Origin: JACKNG01 sp050184115
Lineage (GTDB): Bacteria > Pseudomonadota > Gammaproteobacteria > Ga0077536
Length of the DNA: 64,000 bases
Assembly (NCBI GenBank): GCA_050184115.1
Contig: JBFXAQ010000001.1
Location: 1 to 64,000, forward strand
Direction of reading: 5' to 3'
Of this stretch, positions 35,648-44,324 are shown in pieces. Made by a program: the position numbers and the translations under genes. The notes below the pieces were generated by a model. The model had not been told where the DNA came from and did not search any database. It saw only the letters and a list, made by a program, of their open reading frames with translations. Positions within the stretch are counted from its first letter, which is position 1. Each line of letters opens with the position of its first letter.

Positions 35648-36251
35648 GCACGGTCGCCGCGAGCGCGCCGCAGCCGATTGCCGGTAACCCCGCGGGCAGT
35701 GGCACCGGGCTCCCCAGGACCTCGCCTTCGAGATGCAGGTTGTCGAGACGCAGGGTGCCGCTGGCGCTGCTCGCGCCCTCGCCACCGATACGGATGACGA
35801 TGCGCGGCGACGCCGGCGTCGCGACGAAGTCGACAGTGACCGGTGCGAACACCGTGGACAGGGGGCCGTCCTGCGGCAGGGCATCGCCGAGCGCGACCTG
35901 CCAGCTCAGCGGGCCGCTGGCCGACACGCGGGCGTCGAAGCTCAGGCGCGTGACCTGTACGGCGACCCCGGGTCGCGCAATCACGTCGAGCTCGATGCGG
36001 TTGCCGAGGGTGAAACCGGTGCTCGACAACGCGCGCCCCGGGTTGCCGGCGAAATCGCCCAGCGGCGCGAGCGTGGCCGTGAAAGTCGCGCTCGCGAGGT
36101 CGGCATGCAACAGGCTGGGCGCGGTCGTGAAACCACCCTCGGCGGCGTCGAAATCGAACGCGGCAAGTACGGCCGCCTGCGCTGGCAGGGCAGTGACAGA
36201 CAGCAGCAGGGCGGCGATGGCGCACAGGCGTGCGCGGTCGGGCAGGGTCAT
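35583..36251 (-). CDS. PEP-CTERM-type exported protein
   Basis: A 222-residue protein with a signal peptide (AALLLSVTALPAQA) and a C-terminal sorting region SPVPLPAGLPAIGCGALAAT followed by RRRRK, the proline motif, hydrophobic span and basic tail of PEP-CTERM proteins handled by exosortase. The middle is a beta-rich, adhesin-like domain (FDFDAAEGGF early on). A strong Shine-Dalgarno GGAGGTTCC precedes ATG 36251. The 3' end overlaps the AddA-like gene tail to tail. It may be part of an exopolysaccharide-linked surface layer. Confidence 0.75.
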   Translation of the reverse strand: MTLPDRARLCAIAALLLSVTALPAQAAVLAAFDFDAAEGGFTTAPSLLHADLASATFTATLAPLGDFAGNPGRALSSTGFTLGNRIELDVIARPGVAVQVTRLSFDARVSASGPLSWQVALGDALPQDGPLSTVFAPVTVDFVATPASPRIVIRIGGEGASSASGTLRLDNLHLEGEVLGSPVPLPAGLPAIGCGALAATVLRRRRKAIPASHRPAGKRDRA

Positions 36252-36330
36252 GGTGGAACCTCCTTGTCGGTGATGAAGCGGGCGTATCCATGCCCGCGTC
36301 GCGGCAGTATGCCAGCCGCGCGGCTCGCCG

Positions 36331-37662
36331 TCAGTGCCGGCGTCGTATGCGCAGCGGCAGGCTCGGCGGGCCGGTCTCGATCTGGTGAATGAGCTCGGAC
36401 TGCCGCCGGGCACCGGTCTTGTGGAAGATGTGCTTGAGATGGGTGCGCGCGGTGTTGACCGCGATGCCGAGTTCCTGTGCACCGTCCTCGAGGCTGGTGC
36501 CGCCGGCCAGGGCCTGGACCAGGCTCACCTCCGTGCGCGTCAGGCCGAAGAGTTCGCGCAGCGCCGAACCGGACAGCTGCGGCCGGTGGGCGAGATCGAA
36601 CAGCAGCACGGTGGCGAGTGGATCGCCGGCCACGGATTCGCGTTGCATGCCGCGGGTGACGACGACGGCGATGCGCGGTGTGCCTTTCTCCTCCAGCAGC
36701 AGCAGGTCGGCGGCGTCCGGATCGACCGGCGCTTCGGGGGCGGTGGCATCGCGCACCATGACGCGCAGCGACTCGTAGGAAGCGCCATCGGCGAGCTCGA
36801 GCCGACCTTGCTCGATGACCACGCCGCGTCCGAGACCGGCCACCCGTTGCGCGACACGGTTGTGATAGGTGACTCGCAGGTCGCGGTCGACGATCACGAC
36901 GCCGAGTTCGATCTGGTCGAGCAGGTGAAGGAGGGCGCGTTGGGTGCGCCGCGCGGTGCCGAGGTTCATGCCCAGGCTGTCAGCGCCGATGTGCAGCGCG
37001 AAGCCCGTGCACTGGCCCTCGCTGTCGGTCAGCAGGGTGAGAACGTCGCCGTGCTCGGGCTCGTTCAGGTAGCGCTCACCACCGTCGGCCAGCAGTTCGG
37101 CGATCAGCCCATCGCCCTGCGTCGGCGACAGCCCGTGGAGTGAACACAGCACCTCGCGCAGCGGACGATCCTTGACCTGGTGATGGCTCCACCCGGTGAT
37201 GCGCTCGGCGGCCGAGTTGATGAACTCGATGCGGCCATCGCGCGCTGCCGTGATCACGCCGTCGCGCAACAGCACCAGGGGTCGTGGCGGGATGTTCTCC
37301 TGCGCCAGCGCCAGGTTGATGGTGGTGAGCAGGTCCTTGGTCGTGTAGGGCTTGTTGATGAAGCCGGCCGGGTGGGTGTCGCGGGCACGCTCGAGCAGTT
37401 CGCGATCGGCATAGGCCGTGACGTAGATGACGGGGATGTCGATCTTGGCGCGGATGCGGCGGGCGGCCTCGATACCGTCGATGCCCTCGCCGAGGCGGAT
37501 GTCCATCAGGATGAGATCGGGACGCAGGCTGGTGGCCTTCTCCACCGCTTCGTCACCGGTGCGCGCGATGTCGAGGACATCGTAGCCGAGACCGCGCAGG
37601 CGCATGCGCATGGCGCCGGCGATCGAACGCTGGTCTTCGACAACGAGAATATGTGCGGCCAC
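36331..37662 (-). CDS. Receiver-PAS-LuxR response regulator
   Basis: A 443-residue regulator with three parts. Residues 1-120 are a receiver domain (VVEDQ, phospho-Asp in LILMDIRLGEG, Lys in FINKPYTTKD). Residues about 130-370 contain two PAS-like segments (VITAARDGRIEFINSAAERI and VVIVDRDLRVTYHN). Residues about 380-430 are a LuxR/GerE HTH (LFGLTRTEVSLVQALAGG, then NTARTHLKHIFHKTG). No kinase is adjacent, so its partner lies elsewhere. It is transcribed alone. Confidence 0.88.
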   Translation of the reverse strand: MAAHILVVEDQRSIAGAMRMRLRGLGYDVLDIARTGDEAVEKATSLRPDLILMDIRLGEGIDGIEAARRIRAKIDIPVIYVTAYADRELLERARDTHPAGFINKPYTTKDLLTTINLALAQENIPPRPLVLLRDGVITAARDGRIEFINSAAERITGWSHHQVKDRPLREVLCSLHGLSPTQGDGLIAELLADGGERYLNEPEHGDVLTLLTDSEGQCTGFALHIGADSLGMNLGTARRTQRALLHLLDQIELGVVIVDRDLRVTYHNRVAQRVAGLGRGVVIEQGRLELADGASYESLRVMVRDATAPEAPVDPDAADLLLLEEKGTPRIAVVVTRGMQRESVAGDPLATVLLFDLAHRPQLSGSALRELFGLTRTEVSLVQALAGGTSLEDGAQELGIAVNTARTHLKHIFHKTGARRQSELIHQIETGPPSLPLRIRRRH

Positions 37663-37914
37663 GCCCGTAGCTCCCCGTCCGCCGAACGTACGATGTCCGG
37701 CGTATCCCCCCGGTGACGATACTACAAGATACGCGCTTCCCTGCGCCGTACGCGCAATCGAATCGTCAAACCCGGTTACAGATGTCGTGCACGCGCGGAG
37801 TAGGCGCCGTCATGCCGTTGAACCAGCGACGCACCGCGTTCTGCCCTCCGGCACCGGGCCCGTGCGCGCAGCGACGACGCGCATCCCGGTTCAATCCTTG
37901 CGTCGGCGATCGCT

Positions 37915-38973
37915 TCAGCGATCGTCGCGAAACTGGCGCTGCAGCATCTCGCGGCGTTCCTGCGCATCGACCGTCAGGGTCGCGATCGGACGGGCTTCGA
38001 GTCGACCGAGCCCGATTTCCTCGCCGGTCTCTTCGCAGAAGCCGTAGCTGCCGTCCTCGATGCGCTTCATGGCGGAATCGATCTTGTTGAGCAGCTTGCG
38101 GTAGCGGTCGCGCGTGCGCAGCTCGAGGATGTTGTCGCTCTCGCGACTGGCGCGTTCGGCTTCGTCGCCGACGTCGCGGATCTCAGAGCGCAGGTGATCC
38201 AGGGTTTCCTGCGATTCGGCGATCAATTCGTCGCGCCATTGCAGGAGCTTGTTACGGAAATAGAGCAACTGCTGCGGGCACATGTACTCCTCGTTGGGCG
38301 AGGGTACGTAGCCGGCCGGCAGGGAAACGTCTTCGAGGTTGATCATTCGGGTCCGAATCGTCGGGTTCGACTCGACCGCCGGGGCCTGCCGCGCGGGTGT
38401 CGTCCGGGTACTTGCCACCGCGGCAGCGCTCTGCCCCGATGCCGAGGATAGCGTCCTGGTCGCGGCAGGCTTGGTGGCGGCGGAGGCCGCTGCCTTCTTG
38501 CGCCCGCCGTCGGCCGCGGGCTTCGCCGTCGTGCTCTTGCCGGGCGCCTTCTTGGCCGTGACCGTCTTGCTGGCGGGCTTGGCAACGGGCTTCTTCGGCG
38601 CCGTCTTCTTGGCCGCAGCGGGCTTGGCAGGCGCTTTCGGCGCCACCTTCTTGGTCGCGACGGGTTTCGTCGCCGCTTTGGTCGCCGCCTTCGCGGCCGG
38701 TGTCTTCTTCGCCGGGGCCTTGCCGGCAGTGGACTTGGTCGTCTTCGTGGCCGCGGTCTTCTTCGCCGCGGGAGTCTTCTTCGTCACGCTCTTTTTCGCC
38801 GTTCCCTGCTTCGCCGCGATCTTCTTCGCCACGGTCTTCTGCTTCGGTGTCGCAGCCGCCGCGGTCTTTTTCTTTGCAGCAGCCTTCGGCGGCGCTGCCT
38901 TGGCCGCCGGGGCTTTCTTCTTGCTGGAGGGCGCGGTCTTCTTTGTGGAGGTCTTCTTTGCTGCTCTGGCCAC
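37915..38973 (-). CDS. DksA-type regulator with histone-H1-like tail
   Basis: The last about 140 residues are a DksA/TraR protein: YFRNKLLQWRDELIAES coiled coil, then RTRDRYRKLLNKIDSAMKRI and a degenerate zinc finger with CEETGEEIGLGRLEARP, where only the first of four cysteines is kept. Ahead of it lie about 200 residues of Lys/Ala/Pro/Thr repeats (KKTAPSSKKKAPAAK and many KKxxAK units) like histone H1 or AlgP. DksA binds the RNA polymerase secondary channel with ppGpp; the basic tail should bind DNA or polyanions. GTG 38973 is preferred (GAGG eight bases ahead), with GTG 38982 or ATG 39069 possible. Confidence 0.82.
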   Translation of the reverse strand: MARAAKKTSTKKTAPSSKKKAPAAKAAPPKAAAKKKTAAAATPKQKTVAKKIAAKQGTAKKSVTKKTPAAKKTAATKTTKSTAGKAPAKKTPAAKAATKAATKPVATKKVAPKAPAKPAAAKKTAPKKPVAKPASKTVTAKKAPGKSTTAKPAADGGRKKAAASAATKPAATRTLSSASGQSAAAVASTRTTPARQAPAVESNPTIRTRMINLEDVSLPAGYVPSPNEEYMCPQQLLYFRNKLLQWRDELIAESQETLDHLRSEIRDVGDEAERASRESDNILELRTRDRYRKLLNKIDSAMKRIEDGSYGFCEETGEEIGLGRLEARPIATLTVDAQERREMLQRQFRDDR

Positions 38974-39158
38974 GTCAGGCACCTCTACCGTTCGCCACGA
39001 AATCAGCTTGCCGCAGCGTGTTTTTTCGACCCTTTCGTCGCGTCCGGTCCGCGAACCGGGGCGGAACATTAATCATTTTCCCCGCCCAGCGCAATGCCGC
39101 GCGCGACCCGTCGCGAGGCCGTGACCGCGCCGCGCGCCGCGCGTTCGTGAACCCTCGT

Positions 39159-39500
39159 TCAGCGTGCGTTGAGCCGGATGAGTTCCTGCACGCCGGTGAA
39201 CACGCGGGCTTGCGGATTGGTCGCGCAGTACTGCCCGAGCCAGTTGATGATCCCGGCGGCGTCGACCTCAACCTTGACCTGGCGTGCGTTCGACCAGTTG
39301 AACCCGGCGATGAAACCCTGCGACCAGGAGACATAGGCATCGAGCGCAATCGCGGAATCGCGCTCCAGGGCATCGCTGAACGCACGGCACGGTCGTGCGC
39401 CGATGCCGCTTGCCGTGGTGCCGTCCGCGGCCGACGCGGGTGGTGGCGCGCCGACGCAGAGCAGGCACAGGGCGACGGCGAGCAACCGGTGAGCGATCAA
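39159..39500 (-). CDS. Small exported hypothetical protein
   Basis: About 113 residues from a TTG at 39500 that overlaps the stop of the upstream lipoprotein gene; no ATG or GTG is available in the right place. A signal peptide is clear (LLAVALCLLCVGAPPPASA). The mature part has two cysteines and the segment AYVSWSQGFIAGFNWSNA, faintly like Rap1a/Tai immunity-type proteins, which are also small, exported and bis-cysteine. That likeness is too weak for a name. Confidence 0.55.
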   Translation of the reverse strand: MIAHRLLAVALCLLCVGAPPPASAADGTTASGIGARPCRAFSDALERDSAIALDAYVSWSQGFIAGFNWSNARQVKVEVDAAGIINWLGQYCATNPQARVFTGVQELIRLNAR

Positions 39501-40210
39501 TCGTCCGACCAACTGTCCAGCTCCATGACCAGCCCGCCGGCGCTGAGGGCGGCGGCGTCGGTCGTCTCGCGGCGTTCCATGCGCACGAGACCGACGTCCG
39601 GCGCGTACCACTCGCGAATTTCTATCGCGACTTCGGTTTCGCCGATGTAGTTGCCGATGTCGGCGCGGGCCGTGCCGGTGGCGGTGACCAGCAGGCAGTC
39701 GTCGAAATGACCGGCGGGGGTGTCGACGCTGGCCGCCAGGCTCTCGACGCGATAGGCGAGTTCGACCGGAACGTCGACGCGGAAAAGCGTCTCCCACGGT
39801 GGTCCGGTGTTCTCCAGCACCGTCGTCGCGCCCGGCGCCTGCCAGCGTACCTCGGGGGCGAGCGTCGCCGGGAGCACCAGCACCCGTGCCTGTCCGTCGG
39901 CGGGGGCGCCGGCCGGCGGCAGCGCCACGCGTTCGATACCGTCGGCGTCGACGACGTAGTGCAGGCGTTGGCCGCCGAGAGTCTCGCGCAGACCGTTGAC
40001 GCCGAGCGTAGCCGGCACCGGCGCCGTCCACACCGCGTGACGGATGTGCTGCGTGCCGTCCATGGTGGTGCGCTCGATGCGGTACTGCCAGTGATGGCCC
40101 GGCGCGAGCGGAAAGTAGCGTTGCGGACCGTTGTCCTCGCCGCATCCGGCCAGGCACAACACGGCACCGAGCGCGGCGCCATGAGCGTGGGTCGGGCGAG
40201 CTCGTTTCAC
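39497..40210 (-). CDS. Lipoprotein
   Basis: A 237-residue protein from GTG 40210. Its signal peptide ends in the lipobox LCLAGC, predicting a diacylglyceryl anchor at Cys and outer membrane location. The mature protein is beta-rich (RYFPLAPGHHWQYRIE, later VDVPVELAYRVESLA and EIREWYAPDVGLVRME), a pattern found in uncharacterised lipoproteins of LolA/DUF3108-like fold. It is translationally coupled to the small exported protein downstream. Confidence 0.65.
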   Translation of the reverse strand: MKRARPTHAHGAALGAVLCLAGCGEDNGPQRYFPLAPGHHWQYRIERTTMDGTQHIRHAVWTAPVPATLGVNGLRETLGGQRLHYVVDADGIERVALPPAGAPADGQARVLVLPATLAPEVRWQAPGATTVLENTGPPWETLFRVDVPVELAYRVESLAASVDTPAGHFDDCLLVTATGTARADIGNYIGETEVAIEIREWYAPDVGLVRMERRETTDAAALSAGGLVMELDSWSDD

Positions 40211-40558
40211 GATTGGACGACGGCGGCAGGGTGCATGCGGGGGGCGATCATATATGTATCGGGCGCGGCGCAAGCGGGCGGTGCGATTACTTCCCCTCTC
40301 GGGGTGTGTTTAGTAGTATGCGCGTGCCTTGCCCACGGGGAGACGGGCGGGGCGCGGAGAACCACGCTTTCGGATTACTGCACGGTCGCTTGCCCACCCT
40401 CCGCATCCGCCAGGATGGCCGGAGACGCGGGAGTGCGGTCATGCCGATCCGCGGCCGGTGCCTCCCACGGCTCGTCGCCGCGCGCGGGCAGACGCCAGGC
40501 GCGGAGATCCATGCTGAGCGACGGGGCAGGCCCGTTGCCCGGGAACGAGGACTAATAA
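40211..40558. other. Non-coding stretch ahead of the cytochrome genes
   Basis: No supported gene was seen in these 348 bases between the divergent lipoprotein gene and the cytochromes. It must hold both promoters, but no box is convincing. A small dyad CCCC-TCTC-GGGG lies near 40295-40306. A Shine-Dalgarno GAGG precedes the ATG at 40559. Confidence 0.5.
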
Positions 40559-40882
40559 ATGAATCGTCGATTGATTTCGGTTGCGCTCGCCGGCCTGCTG
40601 CTCGGCGGCAGCACCGTGGCCGCGGCCGACGGGGATGCCACGGCCGGCCGCCAGAAGGCGGAAACCTGCCTCGGTTGCCATGCCGTCACCGGTTACTACA
40701 ACGTGTATCCGAGCTACCGCGTACCCAAGCTCGGCGGTCAGAATGCCGGCTACATCGAGTCGGCGCTGAAAGCCTACAAGGCCGGTACGCGCGAGCACGA
40801 CACCATGCACGCCAACGCCGAGAACCTCAGCGACCAGGACATGGCCGACATCGCGGCCTTCATGTCGAGTCACGGCAAGTAA
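40559..40882 (+). CDS. Periplasmic monohaem cytochrome c
   Basis: A 107-residue class I cytochrome c. Signal peptide LISVALAGLLLGGSTVAAA, haem site CLGCH near residue 36, and a distal Met candidate in the loop NAENLSDQDMADI. The C-terminal helix IAAFMSSHGK ends it. Together with the next gene, 31 bases on, it makes a tandem of two small cytochromes similar to the halves of dihaem cytochrome c4. Likely role: electron carriage to a terminal oxidase. Confidence 0.9.
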   Translation: MNRRLISVALAGLLLGGSTVAAADGDATAGRQKAETCLGCHAVTGYYNVYPSYRVPKLGGQNAGYIESALKAYKAGTREHDTMHANAENLSDQDMADIAAFMSSHGK

Positions 40883-40913
40883 GGCCGGGACGGCGCGGCC
40901 GGAGACACAAGTA

Positions 40914-41270
40914 ATGAATCAAGCAAGCACACTGGGACTCATCCTCGCCCTGGTCCTGGGCGCCTTCGGCGGCACGGCCGCGGCCAACGAAGCGGCCGAC
41001 GACAGTGGCCTGAGCTACGAAGACAAGCTGCAGGCCTGTGCGGCCTGCCACGGGGAGAACGGCGACAAGCCGCTGGCACCCGATTATCCCGTCCTCGCCG
41101 GCCAGTACGCGGATTACCTCGCGGCTGCGCTCAAGGCCTACCGTTCGGGCCGTCGCCAGCATCCCATCATGTCGATGCAGGTCGAAGCCCTGGGCCTGAC
41201 CGACAGCGACATCGCACGGCTCGCCCAGCACTTCTCCAGCCAGTCCGGACTGCGCGGACTCGGCGAGTAA
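40914..41270 (+). CDS. Periplasmic monohaem cytochrome c (second)
   Basis: A 118-residue cytochrome c with signal peptide (LGLILALVLGAFGGTAAA), haem motif CAACHGENG near residue 42 and PVLAGQYADYLAAAL, which is close to cytochrome c4/c5-type domains; the axial Met candidate is in HPIMSMQVEAL. It shares the ALKAY(R/K)xG segment with the upstream cytochrome, suggesting duplication. It is the second gene of the pair. Confidence 0.9.
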   Translation: MNQASTLGLILALVLGAFGGTAAANEAADDSGLSYEDKLQACAACHGENGDKPLAPDYPVLAGQYADYLAAALKAYRSGRRQHPIMSMQVEALGLTDSDIARLAQHFSSQSGLRGLGE

Positions 41271-41531
41271 CCAACTGATCGGCATCGGCTAATCCCGAAT
41301 CGCGGTCGACCCGCCGGGCCGCCCGCACGGGGCCCGGCGACCCCACCGGCCCACTTCCGTATAATCCCCTGCACGTCGCGCGCCTCGCGGGGCCGCGACG
41401 GCAACGACCGTAGGCTACCGAACGACACCGTCAGCACCCCGCCGCGAGGCAGGGCGGGCGGCGTTTCGCCGGCATCCGGCCGGGTACCGGTTCGCGTTTC
41501 CCTGCAGGTCGAACGACGGTGGACGAAAACG

Positions 41532-42893
41532 ATGAACACGACCCCCAAATCCCTCGAGACACCGGCCGCGCAGCGCTTCCTGCCGCGTCGCTTCCAGGTC
41601 TACAACGAGCGTCAGCTCGACCAGATCGAGGCACTCGAGCGCGTCGATGCCGAGACGCGCTTCGCCATGCAGGTCGTGGCGAACGTGCTGCCTTTCCGCG
41701 TCAACCAGTACGTCATCGACGAATTGATCGACTGGGACGCGGTGCCGAACGATCCGATCTACCAGCTCACCTTCCCGCAGCGTGGCATGCTCGACGAGAC
41801 GGCCTTCGCGCGCATGGCCGACCTTCTGCACGGTACGCCCGACGCGCATGACATCCGCCGCCTTGCCGACACCCTGCGCGCCGAGCTCAACCCCCACCCG
41901 GCCGGCCAGCAGACCCTCAACGTGCCGCACCTCGACGGTCGCGAACTGCCCGGCGTGCAGCACAAGTACGCCGAGACGGTGCTGTTCTTTCCCAGCCAGG
42001 GCCAGGTCTGTCACAGCTATTGCACGTTCTGTTTCCGTTGGGCGCAGTTCGTCGGCGACAAGACGCTGCGCTTCGCCGCGGCCGAGGCGGGCGATCTCAC
42101 CCGTTACCTGCGCGCGCACCCCGAGGTCAGCGATGTCCTGGTGACCGGTGGCGATCCGCTGGTGATGAAGGCGAGCAACCTGAAGACCTACCTCGAGGCG
42201 CTGCTCGCGCCCGGTCTCGAGCATGTCCGCACCATCCGCATCGGCACCAAGGCGCTGACCTATTGGCCCTACCGTTTCGTCACCGACCCCGACGCCGACG
42301 AATTGCTCGCCCTGTTCGAGCGTGTCGTCGACAGTGGAAGGCAGCTCGCGCTGATGACCCACATCAACCACTGGCGCGAACTCGAACCGGCCATCGTGCG
42401 GCGGGCCGTCGGCAACCTGCGCAACACCGGCGCCGTGCTGCGCGCGCAGGCACCGTTGCTCGCGCACATCAACGACGATGCGGACGTCTGGGCGCGGCTG
42501 TGGAGCGACGAGGTCAATCTCGGCATCCAGCCCTATTACCTGTTCGTCGAGCGCGACACCGGCGCGCGGCGCTATTTCGAGGTGCCGCTGGCGCGGGCAT
42601 GGGCGATCTACCGCGATGCGGTACGCCAGGTCTCGGGCCTGGCGCGGACCGCGCGCGGGCCATCGATGAGCGCGGGTCCGGGCAAGGTCGAGGTCCAGGG
42701 CGTGGCGCGGGTGCACGGCGAAGACGTCTTCGTGCTGCGCTTCATCCAGGGGCGCAACCCGGACTGGGTGCAGCAACCGTTCTTCGCCCGCTTCGACCCG
42801 CACGCGACCTGGCTCGACCAGCTCGAGCCGGCCTTCGGCGAGGAGACCTTCTTCTTCGAGCCCGAGTACCGCGCCCTGCTCGCCGGCGCCTGA
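41532..42893 (+). CDS. KamA-family radical SAM aminomutase
   Basis: A 453-residue protein similar to lysine 2,3-aminomutases. The radical SAM cluster is CHSYCTFCF (Cys 159, 163, 166), preceded by the family block FRVNQYVIDELIDWD and followed by VLVTGGDPL. The C-terminal part includes the region PVGKV-like stretch SAGPGKVEVQG expected before the PLP-binding zone. Lysine 2,3-aminomutases convert lysine to beta-lysine; without the acetyltransferase AblB beside it, the substrate here is uncertain. The gene stands alone, 261 bases after the cytochromes. Confidence 0.85.
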   Translation: MNTTPKSLETPAAQRFLPRRFQVYNERQLDQIEALERVDAETRFAMQVVANVLPFRVNQYVIDELIDWDAVPNDPIYQLTFPQRGMLDETAFARMADLLHGTPDAHDIRRLADTLRAELNPHPAGQQTLNVPHLDGRELPGVQHKYAETVLFFPSQGQVCHSYCTFCFRWAQFVGDKTLRFAAAEAGDLTRYLRAHPEVSDVLVTGGDPLVMKASNLKTYLEALLAPGLEHVRTIRIGTKALTYWPYRFVTDPDADELLALFERVVDSGRQLALMTHINHWRELEPAIVRRAVGNLRNTGAVLRAQAPLLAHINDDADVWARLWSDEVNLGIQPYYLFVERDTGARRYFEVPLARAWAIYRDAVRQVSGLARTARGPSMSAGPGKVEVQGVARVHGEDVFVLRFIQGRNPDWVQQPFFARFDPHATWLDQLEPAFGEETFFFEPEYRALLAGA

Positions 42894-43070
42894 GCGCGCG
42901 CGGCGTTCCTCACCTGCAAACTTTCTCCACGGTCGGGTCGTCCAATACACTGGCCGCCCCGGCGGCCCCGGGGCGTCGATGATCCGGGAACGTAGAGCGG
43001 CACGTACGGAACGACAGACGCCGCGCCGTGTCGCGAACCATTCCAGCCAGGCGGATCGAACCCCAGCTCC

Positions 43071-44324
43071 ATGTCCACCATTCCACGCAAGATGCGCCAG
43101 GCCGCCGCACCCCTGATCGTGCTCGCGGTCGGCATCGCCATTGCCGCCTGGTTCGTCACCTCGCGGCCGCGTGCCCATGCCAAGCCGCCCGAGGAGAAGG
43201 TCTGGCCGGTGGCGGTGATCGAGGTCGCGGCCGCCGACGTGCAGCCGGCGGTCACCGTGTTCGGCGAGGTCCGCGCGGCGCGCGAGGCGGAGTTGCGTGC
43301 CCTGGTCGCCGGCCGCCTGGTCGAGCTCGACGGCGAGTTCCGTAACGGCAACCTGGTCGAAGCCGGGCGCACGCTTGCCGTCATCGATCCGGTCGACTAC
43401 GAGAATCGCCTGGTCGAGGCGCGCGCCGAACTCGCCCGCAACGAAGCCTTGCTAGTGCGCCAGCGTCACGATCTGGAATGGGAAGGCCAACTCGCGGACA
43501 ACGCGGCGCGCCAGGTCGAGCTCGCCCGACGCACCCTCGAGCGCACCGCGCAGTTGGCCAAGAGTGGGCGCGAGAGCCAGAAGGCCCGCGACGACGCCGA
43601 GGCCGCGCTCGCCGTCAGCGAGCAGACCCAGCTGCAGCGCCGCCAGAACGTCGCCCGCCTCGAGGCGCAGGTGCGCGAACAGAAGGCAGCGACCGACAAG
43701 GCGCAGGCGGCACTGGCGAGCGCGGAACGCGAACTCGTCCATACCCGCGTGGTGGCGCCTTTCACCGGACATGTCACCGACGTGCGTCTCGCGCTGGGCC
43801 AACGCATCGCCGTCGGCGAGAAGCTCGGCCGGCTGTTGTCGGCCGCCGAGCTCGAAGTGCGCTTCGAGTTGCCCGAGGCGGCCTACGCCCGCCTCACGGC
43901 GGCCGGCGAGCGCCTGGTCGGCCGCCCGCTCACCCTGCGCTGGCGGCTCGGTGACGAGACCCGTGAATTCGCCGCCACGCTCGCGCGCGTCGGCGCGGAG
44001 ATCGATCCCACGCTCGGCGGCATCGCGCTCTACGCGACGCTGCCCGATGACGCCCCGCGCCAGGGCCTGCGCGCCGGCGCCTTCGTCGAGGTCGACGTGC
44101 CCGACGTCGCCTACCACGACGTCGTCCGCCTGCCCGCGCGCGCCTTGTCCGAGGACGGCGAGGTGTTCGCCCTCGTCGACGGCCGCCTCGAACGTGTCGC
44201 GGTCGCGGTCGTGCGCGAACTCGGCGAGGAGATCCTGGTGCGCGGTGAACTCGACCCGGCGCGGCCCGTCGTCGCCCGCAGCTTCCCCGGCATCGGTCCG
44301 GGCATGCGCGCGCGACCCTTGTGA
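43071..44324 (+). CDS. RND efflux periplasmic adaptor
   Basis: A 417-residue membrane fusion protein. An N-terminal hydrophobic anchor (residues about 12-27) is followed by a biotinyl-lipoyl-like half (VFGEVRAAREAELRALVAGR), a long coiled-coil hairpin (residues about 95-225) and the second half RVVAPFTGHVTDVRLALGQR (written here as VVAPFTGHVTDVRLALGQ). The following permease gene overlaps its stop (GTGA), so both are made together as a tripartite efflux pump; the outer membrane channel is not encoded nearby. Confidence 0.9.
   Translation: MSTIPRKMRQAAAPLIVLAVGIAIAAWFVTSRPRAHAKPPEEKVWPVAVIEVAAADVQPAVTVFGEVRAAREAELRALVAGRLVELDGEFRNGNLVEAGRTLAVIDPVDYENRLVEARAELARNEALLVRQRHDLEWEGQLADNAARQVELARRTLERTAQLAKSGRESQKARDDAEAALAVSEQTQLQRRQNVARLEAQVREQKAATDKAQAALASAERELVHTRVVAPFTGHVTDVRLALGQRIAVGEKLGRLLSAAELEVRFELPEAAYARLTAAGERLVGRPLTLRWRLGDETREFAATLARVGAEIDPTLGGIALYATLPDDAPRQGLRAGAFVEVDVPDVAYHDVVRLPARALSEDGEVFALVDGRLERVAVAVVRELGEEILVRGELDPARPVVARSFPGIGPGMRARPL

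Noticed and set aside
42952..42967. GGCCGCC/GGCGGCC dyad after the KamA gene as an intrinsic terminator
   Set aside because: No T-run follows; likely chance in high GC or part of the leader of the efflux operon.
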